Position numbers and translations under genes: made by a program | Part shown: piece by piece, positions 57,001 to 63,011 of the stretch | How positions within the stretch are numbered: position 1 is the first letter of the stretch | Layout of the letters: the number at the start of each line of letters is the position of its first letter | Notes under the pieces: model-generated | Seen by the model: the letters and a program-made list of their open reading frames with translations, nothing else | Database searches by the model: none | Told to the model about the DNA's origin: nothing | Source: JAJPHT01 sp035526585 | Lineage (GTDB): Archaea > Thermoplasmatota > SW-10-69-26 > JACQPN01 > JAJPHT01 | Reading direction: 5' to 3' | Length of the DNA stretch: 64,000 nucleotides | Assembly (NCBI GenBank): GCA_035526585.1 | Contig: DATLCC010000027.1 | Span: 3,800 to 67,799, forward strand

Positions 57001-60000
57001 GCCCAGCGGCGCGGAGCCGTTCACCATGAACTCGCCCGTGCAGGCGTAGTCGATCGAGCCGGCGTCCTGGAGCGGGAGGCGCAGGTCGACGATCTTGTCG
57101 CTTCCGCGCATCGACGTGTCGTTCTCGTCCGCCGGGTTCGAGGCGAGCGGATCCACGCGGCGACCGACGCCCGCGCCGTCGAGGCCGTTCTCCTCGATGA
57201 CGGTCCAGACGGCCTGCGGGATGACGATCGCAGGGCCCGACGGGAAGCCCGCGGGGTAGGACGTGGGAGCGTCCGGGTCGGTGGAGAGCGCTCGCTCGAC
57301 GTAGTTCGGATAGCCGTCGCCGTCCGTGTCGTTCGCGATCGCCTCCGCGCGCGCGGTGGGCTGCGTGAGCGGGCTGCTGCGCTGATCCGCAGGGTCCGTG
57401 CCCGCGAGGAGCTCGACGAAGTCGGGGAACGCGTCGCGGTCGGGATCCGCGTTGCTGACCACGACCTCCGTGTCGACGCCGAGGCCCGCGGAGAGCGCGC
57501 CGGGGCCGTCGAGCCAGACGCGGTTGTCCGCGCGCTCCGTGAGCGTCGTGAGGTTGCCGCCGGGAACGATCTCGAGGTTCACGAGCGGCGCGCCGTTCGG
57601 GGCGTGCTCGTTCTCGTAGGCGTCCTTGCCTCCGAGGTCCACGAAGACGCCGCCGAGGCCGTACCCCTGGCCCGACATCGCGGCGTACTGGTCGTCCGCG
57701 CCGTCGTCGAGCAGGATGCCGACGCCCAGCGTGAACGTGTCCGACGCGGCGCCCTGCGAGAGCTGCTGCGCATGGTAGATGTCGCGGCTGCCGGAAAGGT
57801 CCGCAAGAAGCGCGAGGCCGAGGCGGGAGTAGCCCTGGCTCATGGAGGGCGCGTCGTAGCTGTCGCCGCCGTCGGCGTCGACGAGCACCGCGACGCCGCC
57901 CACGGGCGCGGACGCCTGCGACGGGTGGCCGCGCGCCGAGCCGAGGGCCAGCTCGAGCGGGGAGAAGATGTCGTAGAACGACGTCGGGTCGTTGTAGCGG
58001 TCCGCGCCGCCCATGTCGAGGTGGAGCGAAACGGGGAGCGACGCGTTCGTGTGCACCATGGCGACGGGCATGTTGTACACGTCGTTGCCGTCGAGGTCGA
58101 GCGAGACGGTGGGCGCGCCGTAGCGCATGACGGTCTCGTAGTGGCACGTCGCCGACGCGCGCGCGGGCTCGACATGGGCCGGGACGGAGCCGCTGCTTCC
58201 GGTCGAGAAGCCACCGCCGCCGATGGTGGGGCCGGTGCTGGGCTGCGGCGGCTGCGCAGCGATCTGGTTCACGGGGCACACGAGGCGGCGCGCCTCCTCG
58301 GGCGTGTGCGTCGTCGAATCCGCGCCGGTGATCACGAGGAGCTCGAGGCTCGCCTCGCCGCCGGTCGGGTAGTGGCGGATGCCGTCGTGCACGTCGCCGG
58401 GGTCCTGGTAGCCGTAGACCATGCACTGCGCGTCGGTGCACGTGTAGACGCCGCCAGAGTGCGCATCGTCAGCATACGAAGGCATCTGGCCGGCCGCGTT
58501 CGACTCGGCGGGCGTGAAGCCGAAGCTGTCGACGGGCCAGCGCAGGCGGAGGAGGACGTCCTCGCCGCACTGGTCCACGATGCCGGGGACGATCTGGCAC
58601 GCGGGCGTGTCGCCGTCGTCGATCTGGGCGCGCGCGCCTCCGAACGGGAGGAGGTGGCGCAGGAAGGAGAGGACGCCCGTCTCGACGGGCGTCGCGGACG
58701 CGGAGGCGCTCGCGTAGGCGCCCGCGCCCTGGAGGATCGCGCGCGCCTGCTCGCCCGCGAGCGTCGCGACGATGCCGGCCTGCGCGAGCGCGTCCTCGTC
58801 GACGCGCGCGGCGAGCGCGGTCGCGAGCGCGAGCTCCTCGAGCTCTGCGGCGGTGAGATCCTCGCCGTAGAGCGCGTCGAAGCCCTGCGCGCGGCGCAGC
58901 GTCTCGATCTCGCTCGCGGAAAGGTGCGCGAACGCCTGCTGCTGGAGGCGCGCGCTCTGCGCCGCGCCGCTCATGAGGACAGCGGCGGCGTCGCGCGTCG
59001 CGGGGTCGAGGCGGGCGGCGCCCTCGTCGGCGGCCGCGCGGTGCTCGGGGAGCACCGTGTAGCCCGCGAGCGTCAGCATGTCGACGTACGCGTCCGTGAA
59101 GGAGAGGACCTTGAGCTTCGGGACGGCGGGGTCGGTGCCGGTGATGATATCACCCGCGCGGACGGCGTCCACGAGCGCGCCGTGCGTCGAGGCGAGAAGC
59201 GCCGCGTGGTGCGCGGCCCAGCCGACGCGCGCGCCCGGCGTCCATTCGCCCACGCGCAGCGCATCGGGCGCGGCGCGCCAGTACAGGCCGTACTTCTCGA
59301 GCGTCGGGAGCGCGGCGGAGGTCGCGACGAGCACGTTCGCGAGCGCGGCGGACTGCGACGTGGGCGTGAGGCCCGAGGGGCTCGCGGCGGTGATGGCCTG
59401 CGCCTCGGCCATGACGAGGCGCGCGATCGCGGCCTGCAGGTCGAGCGGGAGCGCATGCGCGCGCGCGAGCACGTCGGCCTGCGCGGCGGGCGAGGGCGCC
59501 TGGCCGCTCGCGGCGAGGAGCGCGGCGAGCGCATCCTCGAACGAGGGCGCGACGCCCGCGTCCGCGAGAGGGACGTTCGCGGCGAGCGAGACGAGCTTCG
59601 CGGCGAGGAGGACCTTCTGCGCGTCGCTCGCCTTGTCGTCGGAGGCGACGATGAGAGAGAGGATGGCCTTCGTGGTCTCGTCCAGCGACGCGGTGTCGAG
59701 CCCTTCGAGCTCGGCGCGGGCCGCGTGGTCGGCGAGGGAGCCGCGCGTCGCCTCGACGGCCTCGAGCACGAGGAGCGTCGCCTCGATGCTCTTGCGCATG
59801 TCCACGAGCGACGCGAGGATCGCCATGCGGCGCGTCTCCGGCGTGCTGATCCCCTGCGCGAGGTCGCTCGCGACGTCCGGGTGCGAGTAGACCCACGCGA
59901 GCTCGTCGGGCGTGAGGAGCGCCAGCGCCTCGCGCTGCATCTGCGTCGCCGTGATGGTCGAAAGGAGCAGGAGCGCGACGTCGCGCTGCACGTCGAGGGG

Positions 60001-60498
60001 CAGCGCGTCCGCGCGCGCAAGCTGCGCCGCGAGCTCCGCGGGCGGCACGACGGAGCCCGTCGCCGCGACCCACGCGAGGATGGCCGCGCGCAGCGGCGCC
60101 TCGGGCGCGATCGCGTCGACGGGAAGAGGAGGCACCGCGAGGTCGCGGTAGCCCATGAGGTCCGCGGCGCCGAGGACCTGGCCGAGAAGGACCGAGCTGC
60201 TGGCATCAGCTCGGACCGGGGAGGCAAGCTCGTCGGCGGAGGGACGGGAGGAGGATCCGTCCGTTCCATCGGGAGCACGTGATCCGGAGGAGGGGGGCGA
60301 CGTCGAGCCGCCTGGAACGACGAAGGGAAGGTCCGAGCCTCCATCGGCGGCGCTGCCGCCGTCGGAGGCGTGGCGAGCCGCCGCTGCCGCCCGCTCGTCG
60401 GCGGCCTCGAGGGCCACCTGCGCCAGGGGGAACGCGGAGACTACCAGGGTAAGAACAAGAGTCCCAGCTAGGACCTTCAGTATCGTCGCTCGCTTCAC
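48010..60498 (-). CDS. Giant secreted protein with repetitive GxDxY/SQG beta-repeat domain and FN3 domains (4162 aa)
   Basis: First gene of the cluster, GTG start after AGGAGGCGG. Signal peptide MKRATILKVLAGTLVLTLVV-SAFPLAQVAL; Ser/Gly/Asp-rich linker to ~105; an Ala-rich all-helical domain to ~640 (many repeats of the type TPDELAWVYSHPDVAS, LSASEIETLRRAQGFD). Residues ~800-2140 carry about 18 copies of a D[LA]xGxDxY motif alternating with SQG-type turns, interrupted by a DOMON/CBM9-like insert (~1755-1930). Then beta-sandwich domains including Ig-like 'DRTPP' boundaries, at least two FN3 domains (VTNVTHNSLVLHWKTSEP; LNGTLRLSWNAATDDVAVAA near 3930) and a C-terminal anchor IAGLALALVAAVGIAAVL plus GRKKKEGSK. 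Among the longest archaeal-type proteins one would meet; function unknown, surface structure or adhesion inferred. Confidence 0.85.
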   Translation of the reverse strand: MKRATILKVLAGTLVLTLVVSAFPLAQVALEAADERAAAAARHASDGGSAADGGSDLPFVVPGGSTSPPSSGSRAPDGTDGSSSRPSADELASPVRADASSSVLLGQVLGAADLMGYRDLAVPPLPVDAIAPEAPLRAAILAWVAATGSVVPPAELAAQLARADALPLDVQRDVALLLLSTITATQMQREALALLTPDELAWVYSHPDVASDLAQGISTPETRRMAILASLVDMRKSIEATLLVLEAVEATRGSLADHAARAELEGLDTASLDETTKAILSLIVASDDKASDAQKVLLAAKLVSLAANVPLADAGVAPSFEDALAALLAASGQAPSPAAQADVLARAHALPLDLQAAIARLVMAEAQAITAASPSGLTPTSQSAALANVLVATSAALPTLEKYGLYWRAAPDALRVGEWTPGARVGWAAHHAALLASTHGALVDAVRAGDIITGTDPAVPKLKVLSFTDAYVDMLTLAGYTVLPEHRAAADEGAARLDPATRDAAAVLMSGAAQSARLQQQAFAHLSASEIETLRRAQGFDALYGEDLTAAELEELALATALAARVDEDALAQAGIVATLAGEQARAILQGAGAYASASASATPVETGVLSFLRHLLPFGGARAQIDDGDTPACQIVPGIVDQCGEDVLLRLRWPVDSFGFTPAESNAAGQMPSYADDAHSGGVYTCTDAQCMVYGYQDPGDVHDGIRHYPTGGEASLELLVITGADSTTHTPEEARRLVCPVNQIAAQPPQPSTGPTIGGGGFSTGSSGSVPAHVEPARASATCHYETVMRYGAPTVSLDLDGNDVYNMPVAMVHTNASLPVSLHLDMGGADRYNDPTSFYDIFSPLELALGSARGHPSQASAPVGGVAVLVDADGGDSYDAPSMSQGYSRLGLALLADLSGSRDIYHAQQLSQGAASDTFTLGVGILLDDGADDQYAAMSGQGYGLGGVFVDLGGKDAYENEHAPNGAPLVNLEIVPGGNLTTLTERADNRVWLDGPGALSAGLGVDTEVVVSNADPDRDAFPDFVELLAGTDPADQRSSPLTQPTARAEAIANDTDGDGYPNYVERALSTDPDAPTSYPAGFPSGPAIVIPQAVWTVIEENGLDGAGVGRRVDPLASNPADENDTSMRGSDKIVDLRLPLQDAGSIDYACTGEFMVNGSAPLGFFPGERVVGDQNPIFGQTDPNTTRPARPQERTIERCAYVAYDTAAPGEGTGSVPGAGTLQNGGDFSESRFSFQVPAGILAIGDVVETTYQDDYFVIIDLGGRDHLVNSAGGALPVVTRSIPDEKGNFTPQLNDTFLAPSLVVNVDLTSATGSALAAGASDADEYVNASRSYAQGSLYGVLVDTAGADAYVAGAGSQGALGGALIDLAGTDSYAAGDLSQGANLAGIPDDRETAGFPQGGNVTNDATSDTPLGSARRDVGLLLDLGAGDDTFVAGNHSQGFGRGFASAMNRGSGADTPKNAPYALGLLASTEGNETYAARPSATQTHGVGGIGGVGALLDVKGRDRYFANDKWSFGWTLSQTVATRDVAPANAPRPAAAILVDLSGSDVYLQPGSVSLARNQNTTLTRAETATNGQTNPRLYADVGVHIDTETNDPTGAFLAGLVGGGSAIDHAGFLVDMPTARLAIGDSGHTTFSDEYAFVVDLGGNNSYDYSAAGLIRDYLAQGPPQNGAAAAGTQTPFSAVSQPLNLFPVTFLLDAGTGASTYDVAHGLSQGVGYFGIGVLADLGGRDEYRALEQAIPSFGSQWLDRSRDAIAIDGAIGPEWDFFGEPIPIELGSQRDARYTSDWTLRIANDNRSLYLALEGTTLSQTEKDRARDMLFVDLDIGHFGRQYDTAAGHSGIDELQIAYQGEDHACVFTDLGAPKAGLTTMQLDGLDASLTPRAVDVKCHASEDGHVVYEIRKDLIQTEIPPSIYDLAYCWADSVGFGYVGASGCEYPRDELGLYIGFADAGASYAQTATSSLENFTFPVGAANRDGNYTGIRNSDISDEMARWAGIGLATGLPARYDGVAPVTALKPSLAQGAGFAGVGVLAMLGNGDSESKLVAADRAQGYATYGGLGMLLDAGGSDEYVGTHAVQGAAESFSAAIFIDVEGNDIYDADNESYGWVPRAQAAGGNSFGGATAFFLDLGGDDRYVSHFAPRAAADGAPGFIEQGRGVNQPSGHMAPAFGNNVAWTQNGTGLGADYVLASTIRDVTAGALAQTLYGTTRTTLNFTRYVDGLGCTSEIIEPRGRSFFATGKVCFLATVNTSTGAENRTLAPLTKQLATLAGGDPTDGSADVENATRSLDVRSVDFFLDRERVATSTNVTSVQRGVTLWSAVVDLGNFSDGVKLAKALPTFSAQLADRSVLLFGDEMGNSANETVTRNATRTLVVNNAPVVKRLELAPEYTGIANATFSPYAYGEAQQLYVNWSASFDAEEDPFEAANGWRIPAWNRSFPCEGLAIDQDQPQLCNALTFYLDNAANTESDTNPGGDAFGTPAKLKVETINGEPFASRIEPLGADLRVTSKQSVHVALPNRTALITTAPLNTQILVGVKYANGTNVKDAFGKDWYLASGTFTKSRSATDGVPLPDVGGIASLFGPVRQLVIDSLGTTAKQVDDNVHGNVIFNVVDSIAAPVCTQGGADTCATYNGDIRSGQLKPCQASPQPIANGPGVNLPAWLVWYPVQVLERGGVFRPNTAPGGQQALIPNQTLPTGPVHVCVDVNGNLHDVASAFTDVVTPVTDGIPHLCGLIPCKDEGGEGGSGGAGDLDNVDFTDFYLDANEPDATVQAAGIVSDGSTIVVPKDMRLTVTVGLVTDNAQPGPGDSISGAFNAAADAVNDTENPATGDHLVPGIEETRGTGVPVLNRTDVRENVTTVLRNFGNTNGQNLNSLVGGLGSLPGSFFFYKSGGHPDYQARIEFRTPATPSTQVSVTLDDPATGEVKETLRDTSYVEGDVDGSPRRGGGELDTAYWNAIGHRPLANWSASGSSDRWTQHNTTRNDLTREGVFLANVTATDAQGLSTSRVDSVLIDRTPPASFLTTGSVTPGSTATVYVGSGSLAGAGGVPVEWASVDLSAASGSDVPAPGSGVSQVYVFYRHGEEGDLATGWSALGATGDPAPIVEDNFAPALARAIPATRTSRTVSSSGDPVHLFLTVAVDRAHNVEGTANEATLLDAVRSAFYAKLSRGADVQHGYARLVVDQGQPVFSGLALTGGLLSSFQGSDYTFVRAGQPIAFGICVRDLETGIGTVTLQLYHIDPTTQESTKASRAATPAGACPAGQEGTMWSFGGWSRENVDKSVFPEGIWLAQFDVEDKAGNSISVSAGRVILDHASPAVHVLPPILPPGQTAVKPGDQVKLRLTAEDAFGVDEGRITVDASAFAKNASALKVRPVRVNGLIYQEATFFVDKPNLADAAYTITVRVPDLAGNVTTVLVPLAVNAKAFDFVPGSFRVTNVTHNSLVLHWKTSEPTSAMAKFGTSAIALNGRTPLDTNASVEHALKVEGLQPSTRYSLRAVSASTGGFSKESDIVEATTITALFLQPQLPARGDNVSGLVKVAFRGGLLDSADFVSYTLEVRNATTSAWTFVTTATRQGDSHELRWNSTRFLDGTTYELRLTAEAGHDVASAVIGPFTSDNTPPAVIVSSPLLATNDTTPRLLAETSDALSGFPSVPAALYVDGELVTKNLTIDALPDARLRLSYDIPDALEAGMRTFELRILDNAGNVAKETWKVAIDGDAPVITVNPTRYAPGTGAAKQGGTVTLNLTVHDLSGVSIVTADTSALSDVGSVRLVKIVNADEWQGTFSVSSAEAAATKTVKVHAVDLAGNEKDIDVSIPVDNVAPTVGSTTISETKHTRVVVKVPANEPILVTGTATAPASPAVTVSSIVAAPTVDLAFEGLLPSRSYQYDLKVTDLAGNEVPLHGSFATLQDTKAPTTVGPLSVLDLLNGTLRLSWNAATDDVAVAAYRVYRSEDAVVFRMVAEVTGTRYDDAGLPYEKLYTYKVAALDYGANEGPTDGVLRASATAVPRLTVGAATPTIGTVSTTFHYAVTYASPGGKAPAYVRVILDGVPQNMTLVSGDAKTGAAYTYETRLAPHKRDAPHTYAFEASDGRYTARFPEDGSVLRGPLVSGDALAGGDASGLASFAQKVPLGGIAGLALALVAAVGIAAVLGRKKKEGSK
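54068..58130 (-). repeat. Tandem GxDxY/SQG protein-repeat region
   Basis: Within the 4162-aa gene, a motif G-[VI]-x-[LV]-[LV]-D-[LA]-x-G-x-D-x-Y recurs about 18 times: DLDGNDVY, DMGGADRY, DADGGDSY, DDGADDQY, DLGGKDAY, DTAGADAY, DLAGTDSY, DVKGRDRY, DLSGSDVY, DLGGRDEY, DAGGSDEY, DVEGNDIY, DLGGDDRY and others. Between them are turns such as MSQGYSRLG, LSQGAASD, GSQGALGG, HSQGFGRG, LAQGAGFAG. Spacing is about 25-45 residues, with larger insertions. The pattern predicts a beta-solenoid with Asp-lined turns, possibly calcium-binding. DNA-level identity between copies is low, so the repeat is old. Confidence 0.75.
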
Positions 60499-60663
60499 GT
60501 GAACCGCCTCCTCAGGCGTGCTCCAAAGTGGCCCGCTGCCAGGCGAGCCTCCCAGGGTAGCCGGGTAGTCCCCGGGCCCCCTCTTGAGTTTTGCTACACA
60601 CGGTTTGACCGTCTCCGCCGGCGTGGCAAAGGGGCGTTCCGCCTGTTGAACGGGCGTTCTAGA

Positions 60664-60680
60664 CGTGAGATGGTCTCACG
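60664..60680. promoter_or_regulatory. Palindrome CGTGAGA-TGG-TCTCACG
   Basis: A perfect 7-bp inverted repeat with a 3-nt spacer, 166 nt upstream of the leftward giant operon. The size fits a dimeric regulator operator. It differs in sequence from the three larger palindromes further right. Confidence 0.4.
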
Positions 60681-60720
60681 AGACTCTGTGCGCTTCGGGA
60701 GGAGCGACGTTGCGCCCTGG

Positions 60721-60746
60721 CCTGCCACGTGGCGCCATGTGGCAGG
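60721..60746. repeat. Long palindrome, copy 1 of 3
   Basis: Arms CCTGCCACGTGGC and GCCATGTGGCAGG form a 26-bp palindrome with a single mismatch, centred at 60733/60734 on GGCGCC. The core is shared with copies 2 and 3. It may be an operator or a cruciform-forming site. Confidence 0.6.
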
Positions 60747-60809
60747 ACGGGGCGGCGCGGGACACGTGTGAGCATTTGGTTACGCGAGCTGCGCGCCGCC
60801 GCCCGCGAT

Positions 60810-60829
60810 GCCACATGGCGCCATGTGGC
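60810..60829. repeat. Long palindrome, copy 2 of 3
   Basis: A perfect 20-bp palindrome with core CCACATGGCGCCATGTGG, centred 86 nt to the right of copy 1. The flanks differ from the other copies (CCGCGAT on the left), so the shared unit is about 20 bp. Confidence 0.6.
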
Positions 60830-60880
60830 CGGGCGGGCGCCCGGCGCTGCCCGCCACAGCGGCGCACACGGCCCCCCGGC

Positions 60881-60902
60881 TGCCACATGGCGCCATGTGG
60901 CA
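60881..60902. repeat. Long palindrome, copy 3 of 3
   Basis: A perfect 22-bp palindrome with the same core as copy 2, centred 72 nt to its right and followed by GGACG, as is copy 1. It lies about 240 nt before the first EF-hand gene. Confidence 0.6.
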
Positions 60903-60920
60903 GGACGCCCAACGCGTGCG

Positions 60921-60956
60921 CCCTCGCCCCCGCCCTCGCCCCGGCCCCGTCCCCCC
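60921..60956 (-). other. G-quadruplex-prone tract
   Basis: Six C-runs of three or more (60921-23, 927-31, 933-35, 939-42, 945-48, 951-56) within 36 nt on the plus strand give a minus strand with six G-runs separated by 1-3 nt, well beyond the minimum for an intramolecular G-quadruplex. It lies next to palindrome copy 3. Confidence 0.45.
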
Positions 60957-61046
60957 GTCGTGATATCAGCCCGTCGCACGTCGGCGGTTGCGCAGGAGCG
61001 CGCATCGTCGCGGCCCGCTTGCGTCGGTATCTCCTCGTCGTGACAC

Positions 61047-61060
61047 GCGATAGGCTTAAC
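61047..61060 (+). promoter_or_regulatory. Promoter-like element of the first EF-hand gene
   Basis: GCGATAGGCTTAAC, 80 nt before ATG 61141, matches 13 of 14 bases of the element before the second paralog (63029-63042). Being conserved at the same distance in both genes supports a promoter (TTAA as TATA-like core) with a leader of about 50 nt. The leader also shares GAGGCT and GGGAGTG with the other gene; GGGAG is the likely ribosome binding site. Confidence 0.5.
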
Positions 61061-61140
61061 TCCCGTACGCCCGCTGCACGCCTCAGCGAGGAGTGCTAGA
61101 GGCTAGGCCCTCCCCGCGCGCAATAGGGAGTGCTTCCAAC

Positions 61141-62892
61141 ATGAGTACCATCAAGATCACGCTGACCATGGCGATCGCTGCGGTCCTGGCCACCCCCGCC
61201 GGGATCGCGTCGTGGAACGCCTTCGGCGACAGCGAGCCCAGCACGCCGTACGACGACGCGACCTTCATGTGGCAGGATGGCCCGGTCGCGTCGAAGGACC
61301 GCGTCTACTTCAACGGCTTCGTGAACGAAGCGGCCGGCATCGTGAGCGTCGGGGCGAACCCGAACGTCGCGCTCCTCGCCACGCACAACGAAGCGGTCGG
61401 CATCGAGACGTACGTCGCGATCCTCGGCAACTGGGTCGACTGCAACGGCGACGGCTACGTCGGCCTGCAGGAGAGCGCGCTTCGCGAGTACGACGCGGCG
61501 CTCCTGCTCGACACGAGCATCTGCCCGCCCTCGTCTGGTGACATCAACGCCTGGAACGGCGAGCACAACTACAACGGCTGGGTCACCGAGCTCGTGCCCG
61601 TGGGCACGAACGGCGGCCAGCCCTCGGCGAGCCCCGGCTCGACGCCGGACTACGAGGACGACGGCCTCGACCAGCGCATCTGGCGCGATGAGACGGCGCG
61701 CGTCTGGGGCGACTACGGCAAGCCCGACGACGGCGCGGCGGAAGGCAGCGGCGGCACGTGCCCCATCCGTCCCTTCCCCCGCGGGACGGCGCAGAGCACC
61801 GGCGGCATCCTCGACTACGCGGACTGCAGCACCGGGCTCCTTGCGCGCTGGAACTCCATCTGGGCTGACGAGCTCACCGTGCAGGACCAGACGGTCCCCG
61901 GCCCCGGCGACCCGCTGGGCCTGCGCTTTGCGGACGAGGACGACGGCCACTCCGGCGTGCTCGGCAGCGTCGAGACGCTGGGCACCGAGGACTCGGGCCG
62001 CGCCGCGGTCGTCCTCACGGACTGCACGGCGGAGCCCGTGTTCGACTCCAGCGCCACCTTCAACGCGACGAACGAGCAGCTCGACCTCGTCGGCGACGAG
62101 GACCAGGCGTTCATCGACGAGAACACGCGCACGAAGATCTACCCCGCGGCTCCCGCGACGCGCGACACGACGGACCCGACGGTCCCCGGGCAGTTCAACC
62201 AGACGAACGAAGAGTTCGGCGGCGACTGCGACACGACGAACGACGCCGGCCACGACACGTACGGCACCGTCGAAGGCGACTTCGAGGGCACGAGCGCGAC
62301 GGACAAGCGCCAGTCGGACTTCAACATGGAGTTCGAGGACAACGGCGTCCTCGGCTGCACGCCCCGCGGCCAGGTCACGGACTGCGGCTTCTTCGGCGTT
62401 GACTCGACGCCCTACCCGGACCAGCTCCACCCCGGATCGGCGGGAGCAGGCTTCACGAACGAGGTCGTCTTCCACGACTGGTTCGCGCGCGTCGCCCTCG
62501 TGAAGGGCCCGCCCGCGACGACCCGTGGCTCCGTGCTCGGCACCGTGAGCGGCGAGAACCCGATCGGCCTCGCGGACGCGCCGTGGATCACGTTCTACGC
62601 GTACGTCGGCTCGAACACGACCTCCACGCACGGCCTCAAGACGCCGGGCGGCAGCGGCGTGTACGGCAAGCCCCAGTGCGGCTCGTTCACGAGCGAGACC
62701 CACAACGGCTGGAACTGCGACGCGAGCCTGTGGAACCTGAACGGCGACGGCACGGCGCAGCCCCAGACGCAGGGCGGCTTCGCGGCTCCGGGCGCGCTCT
62801 ACAACCTGCGCGACGCGGACTGCTTCGACGGCAACAACGGCCTCGGTGTCCCGCTGGGCGCGGCGGCGCTCGGCAACGAGCCCTGCCCGTAA
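61141..62892 (+). CDS. Secreted EF-hand protein, tandem paralog 1, unknown family
   Basis: A 583-residue protein with signal peptide MSTIKITLTMAIAAVLATPA and no other membrane segment, so it is probably released or held non-covalently. A canonical EF-hand loop lies at 100-111 (DCNGDGYVGLQE: Asp, Asn, Asp, backbone Tyr, Glu at positions 1, 3, 5, 7, 12). Conserved with the next gene: FMWQD near residue 42, RVYF, LGxWVDCNGDGYVG, EYDAALLLDTSICPP, WNGxxNYNG and RVWGDYG. There are about twelve Cys, probably paired as disulfides. The composition is acidic and rich in Gly and aromatic residues. ATG 61141 follows GGGAG by 10 nt; the upstream in-frame start at 61093 would remove the signal peptide from the N-terminus. 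No family recognised. Confidence 0.85.
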   Translation: MSTIKITLTMAIAAVLATPAGIASWNAFGDSEPSTPYDDATFMWQDGPVASKDRVYFNGFVNEAAGIVSVGANPNVALLATHNEAVGIETYVAILGNWVDCNGDGYVGLQESALREYDAALLLDTSICPPSSGDINAWNGEHNYNGWVTELVPVGTNGGQPSASPGSTPDYEDDGLDQRIWRDETARVWGDYGKPDDGAAEGSGGTCPIRPFPRGTAQSTGGILDYADCSTGLLARWNSIWADELTVQDQTVPGPGDPLGLRFADEDDGHSGVLGSVETLGTEDSGRAAVVLTDCTAEPVFDSSATFNATNEQLDLVGDEDQAFIDENTRTKIYPAAPATRDTTDPTVPGQFNQTNEEFGGDCDTTNDAGHDTYGTVEGDFEGTSATDKRQSDFNMEFEDNGVLGCTPRGQVTDCGFFGVDSTPYPDQLHPGSAGAGFTNEVVFHDWFARVALVKGPPATTRGSVLGTVSGENPIGLADAPWITFYAYVGSNTTSTHGLKTPGGSGVYGKPQCGSFTSETHNGWNCDASLWNLNGDGTAQPQTQGGFAAPGALYNLRDADCFDGNNGLGVPLGAAALGNEPCP

Positions 62893-62907
62893 GCGGAAGG
62901 TCTCCTC

Positions 62908-62944
62908 CGGCCGGAGCGCGTCCGCGCTCCGGCCGCCGTTTTTT
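62908..62944 (+). terminator. Strong hairpin plus T-tract
   Basis: A perfect 13-bp stem (62908-62920 CGGCCGGAGCGCG paired with 62923-62935, loop TC) followed by CCG and six T (62939-62944), 16 nt after the stop of the first EF-hand gene. It has the layout of an intrinsic terminator and is the clearest in the window. Confidence 0.75.
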
Positions 62945-63011
62945 CTCATCGTCCTCCGACCCTATGTCGCCCCATGCCTGAGCGATGCGGGCGGCCTGGT
63001 GACACTCTATG

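Larger units (their letters stand above)
60499..61140. promoter_or_regulatory. Divergent intergenic region controlling the giant operon and the EF-hand genes
   Basis: 642 nt without a credible gene; short open frames on both strands are GC-driven. It separates the leftward 44-kb cluster from the rightward secreted-protein pair. It contains one 7-bp inverted repeat, three copies of a long palindrome, a C-rich G-quadruplex-prone tract and a promoter-like element shared with the second EF-hand gene. No clear TATA box for the leftward operon was found; GTAGCAAAACTC on the minus strand (about 60583-60594) is the most A/T-rich candidate. Confidence 0.6.

Noticed and set aside
47992..60282. Uninterrupted plus-strand reading frame of about 4096 codons opposite the 4162-aa gene
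   Set aside because: It mirrors the real gene codon for codon; its product is Arg/Val/Glu/Ala-rich with no domains, signal or repeats. In GC-rich DNA the frame opposite a gene rarely meets stops. The minus-strand product has signal peptide, domains and anchor.
60721..60902. CRISPR-like repeat-spacer array
   Set aside because: Only three copies, each a self-complementary palindrome, with unequal spacing (86 and 72 nt) and no cas genes; a regulatory or structural role is more likely.
60659..61099. Short overlapping frames on both strands in the divergent intergenic region
   Set aside because: They are rich in Arg/Pro/Ala and simply translate the palindromes (for example repeated ATWRHVA); no start signals or domain content.
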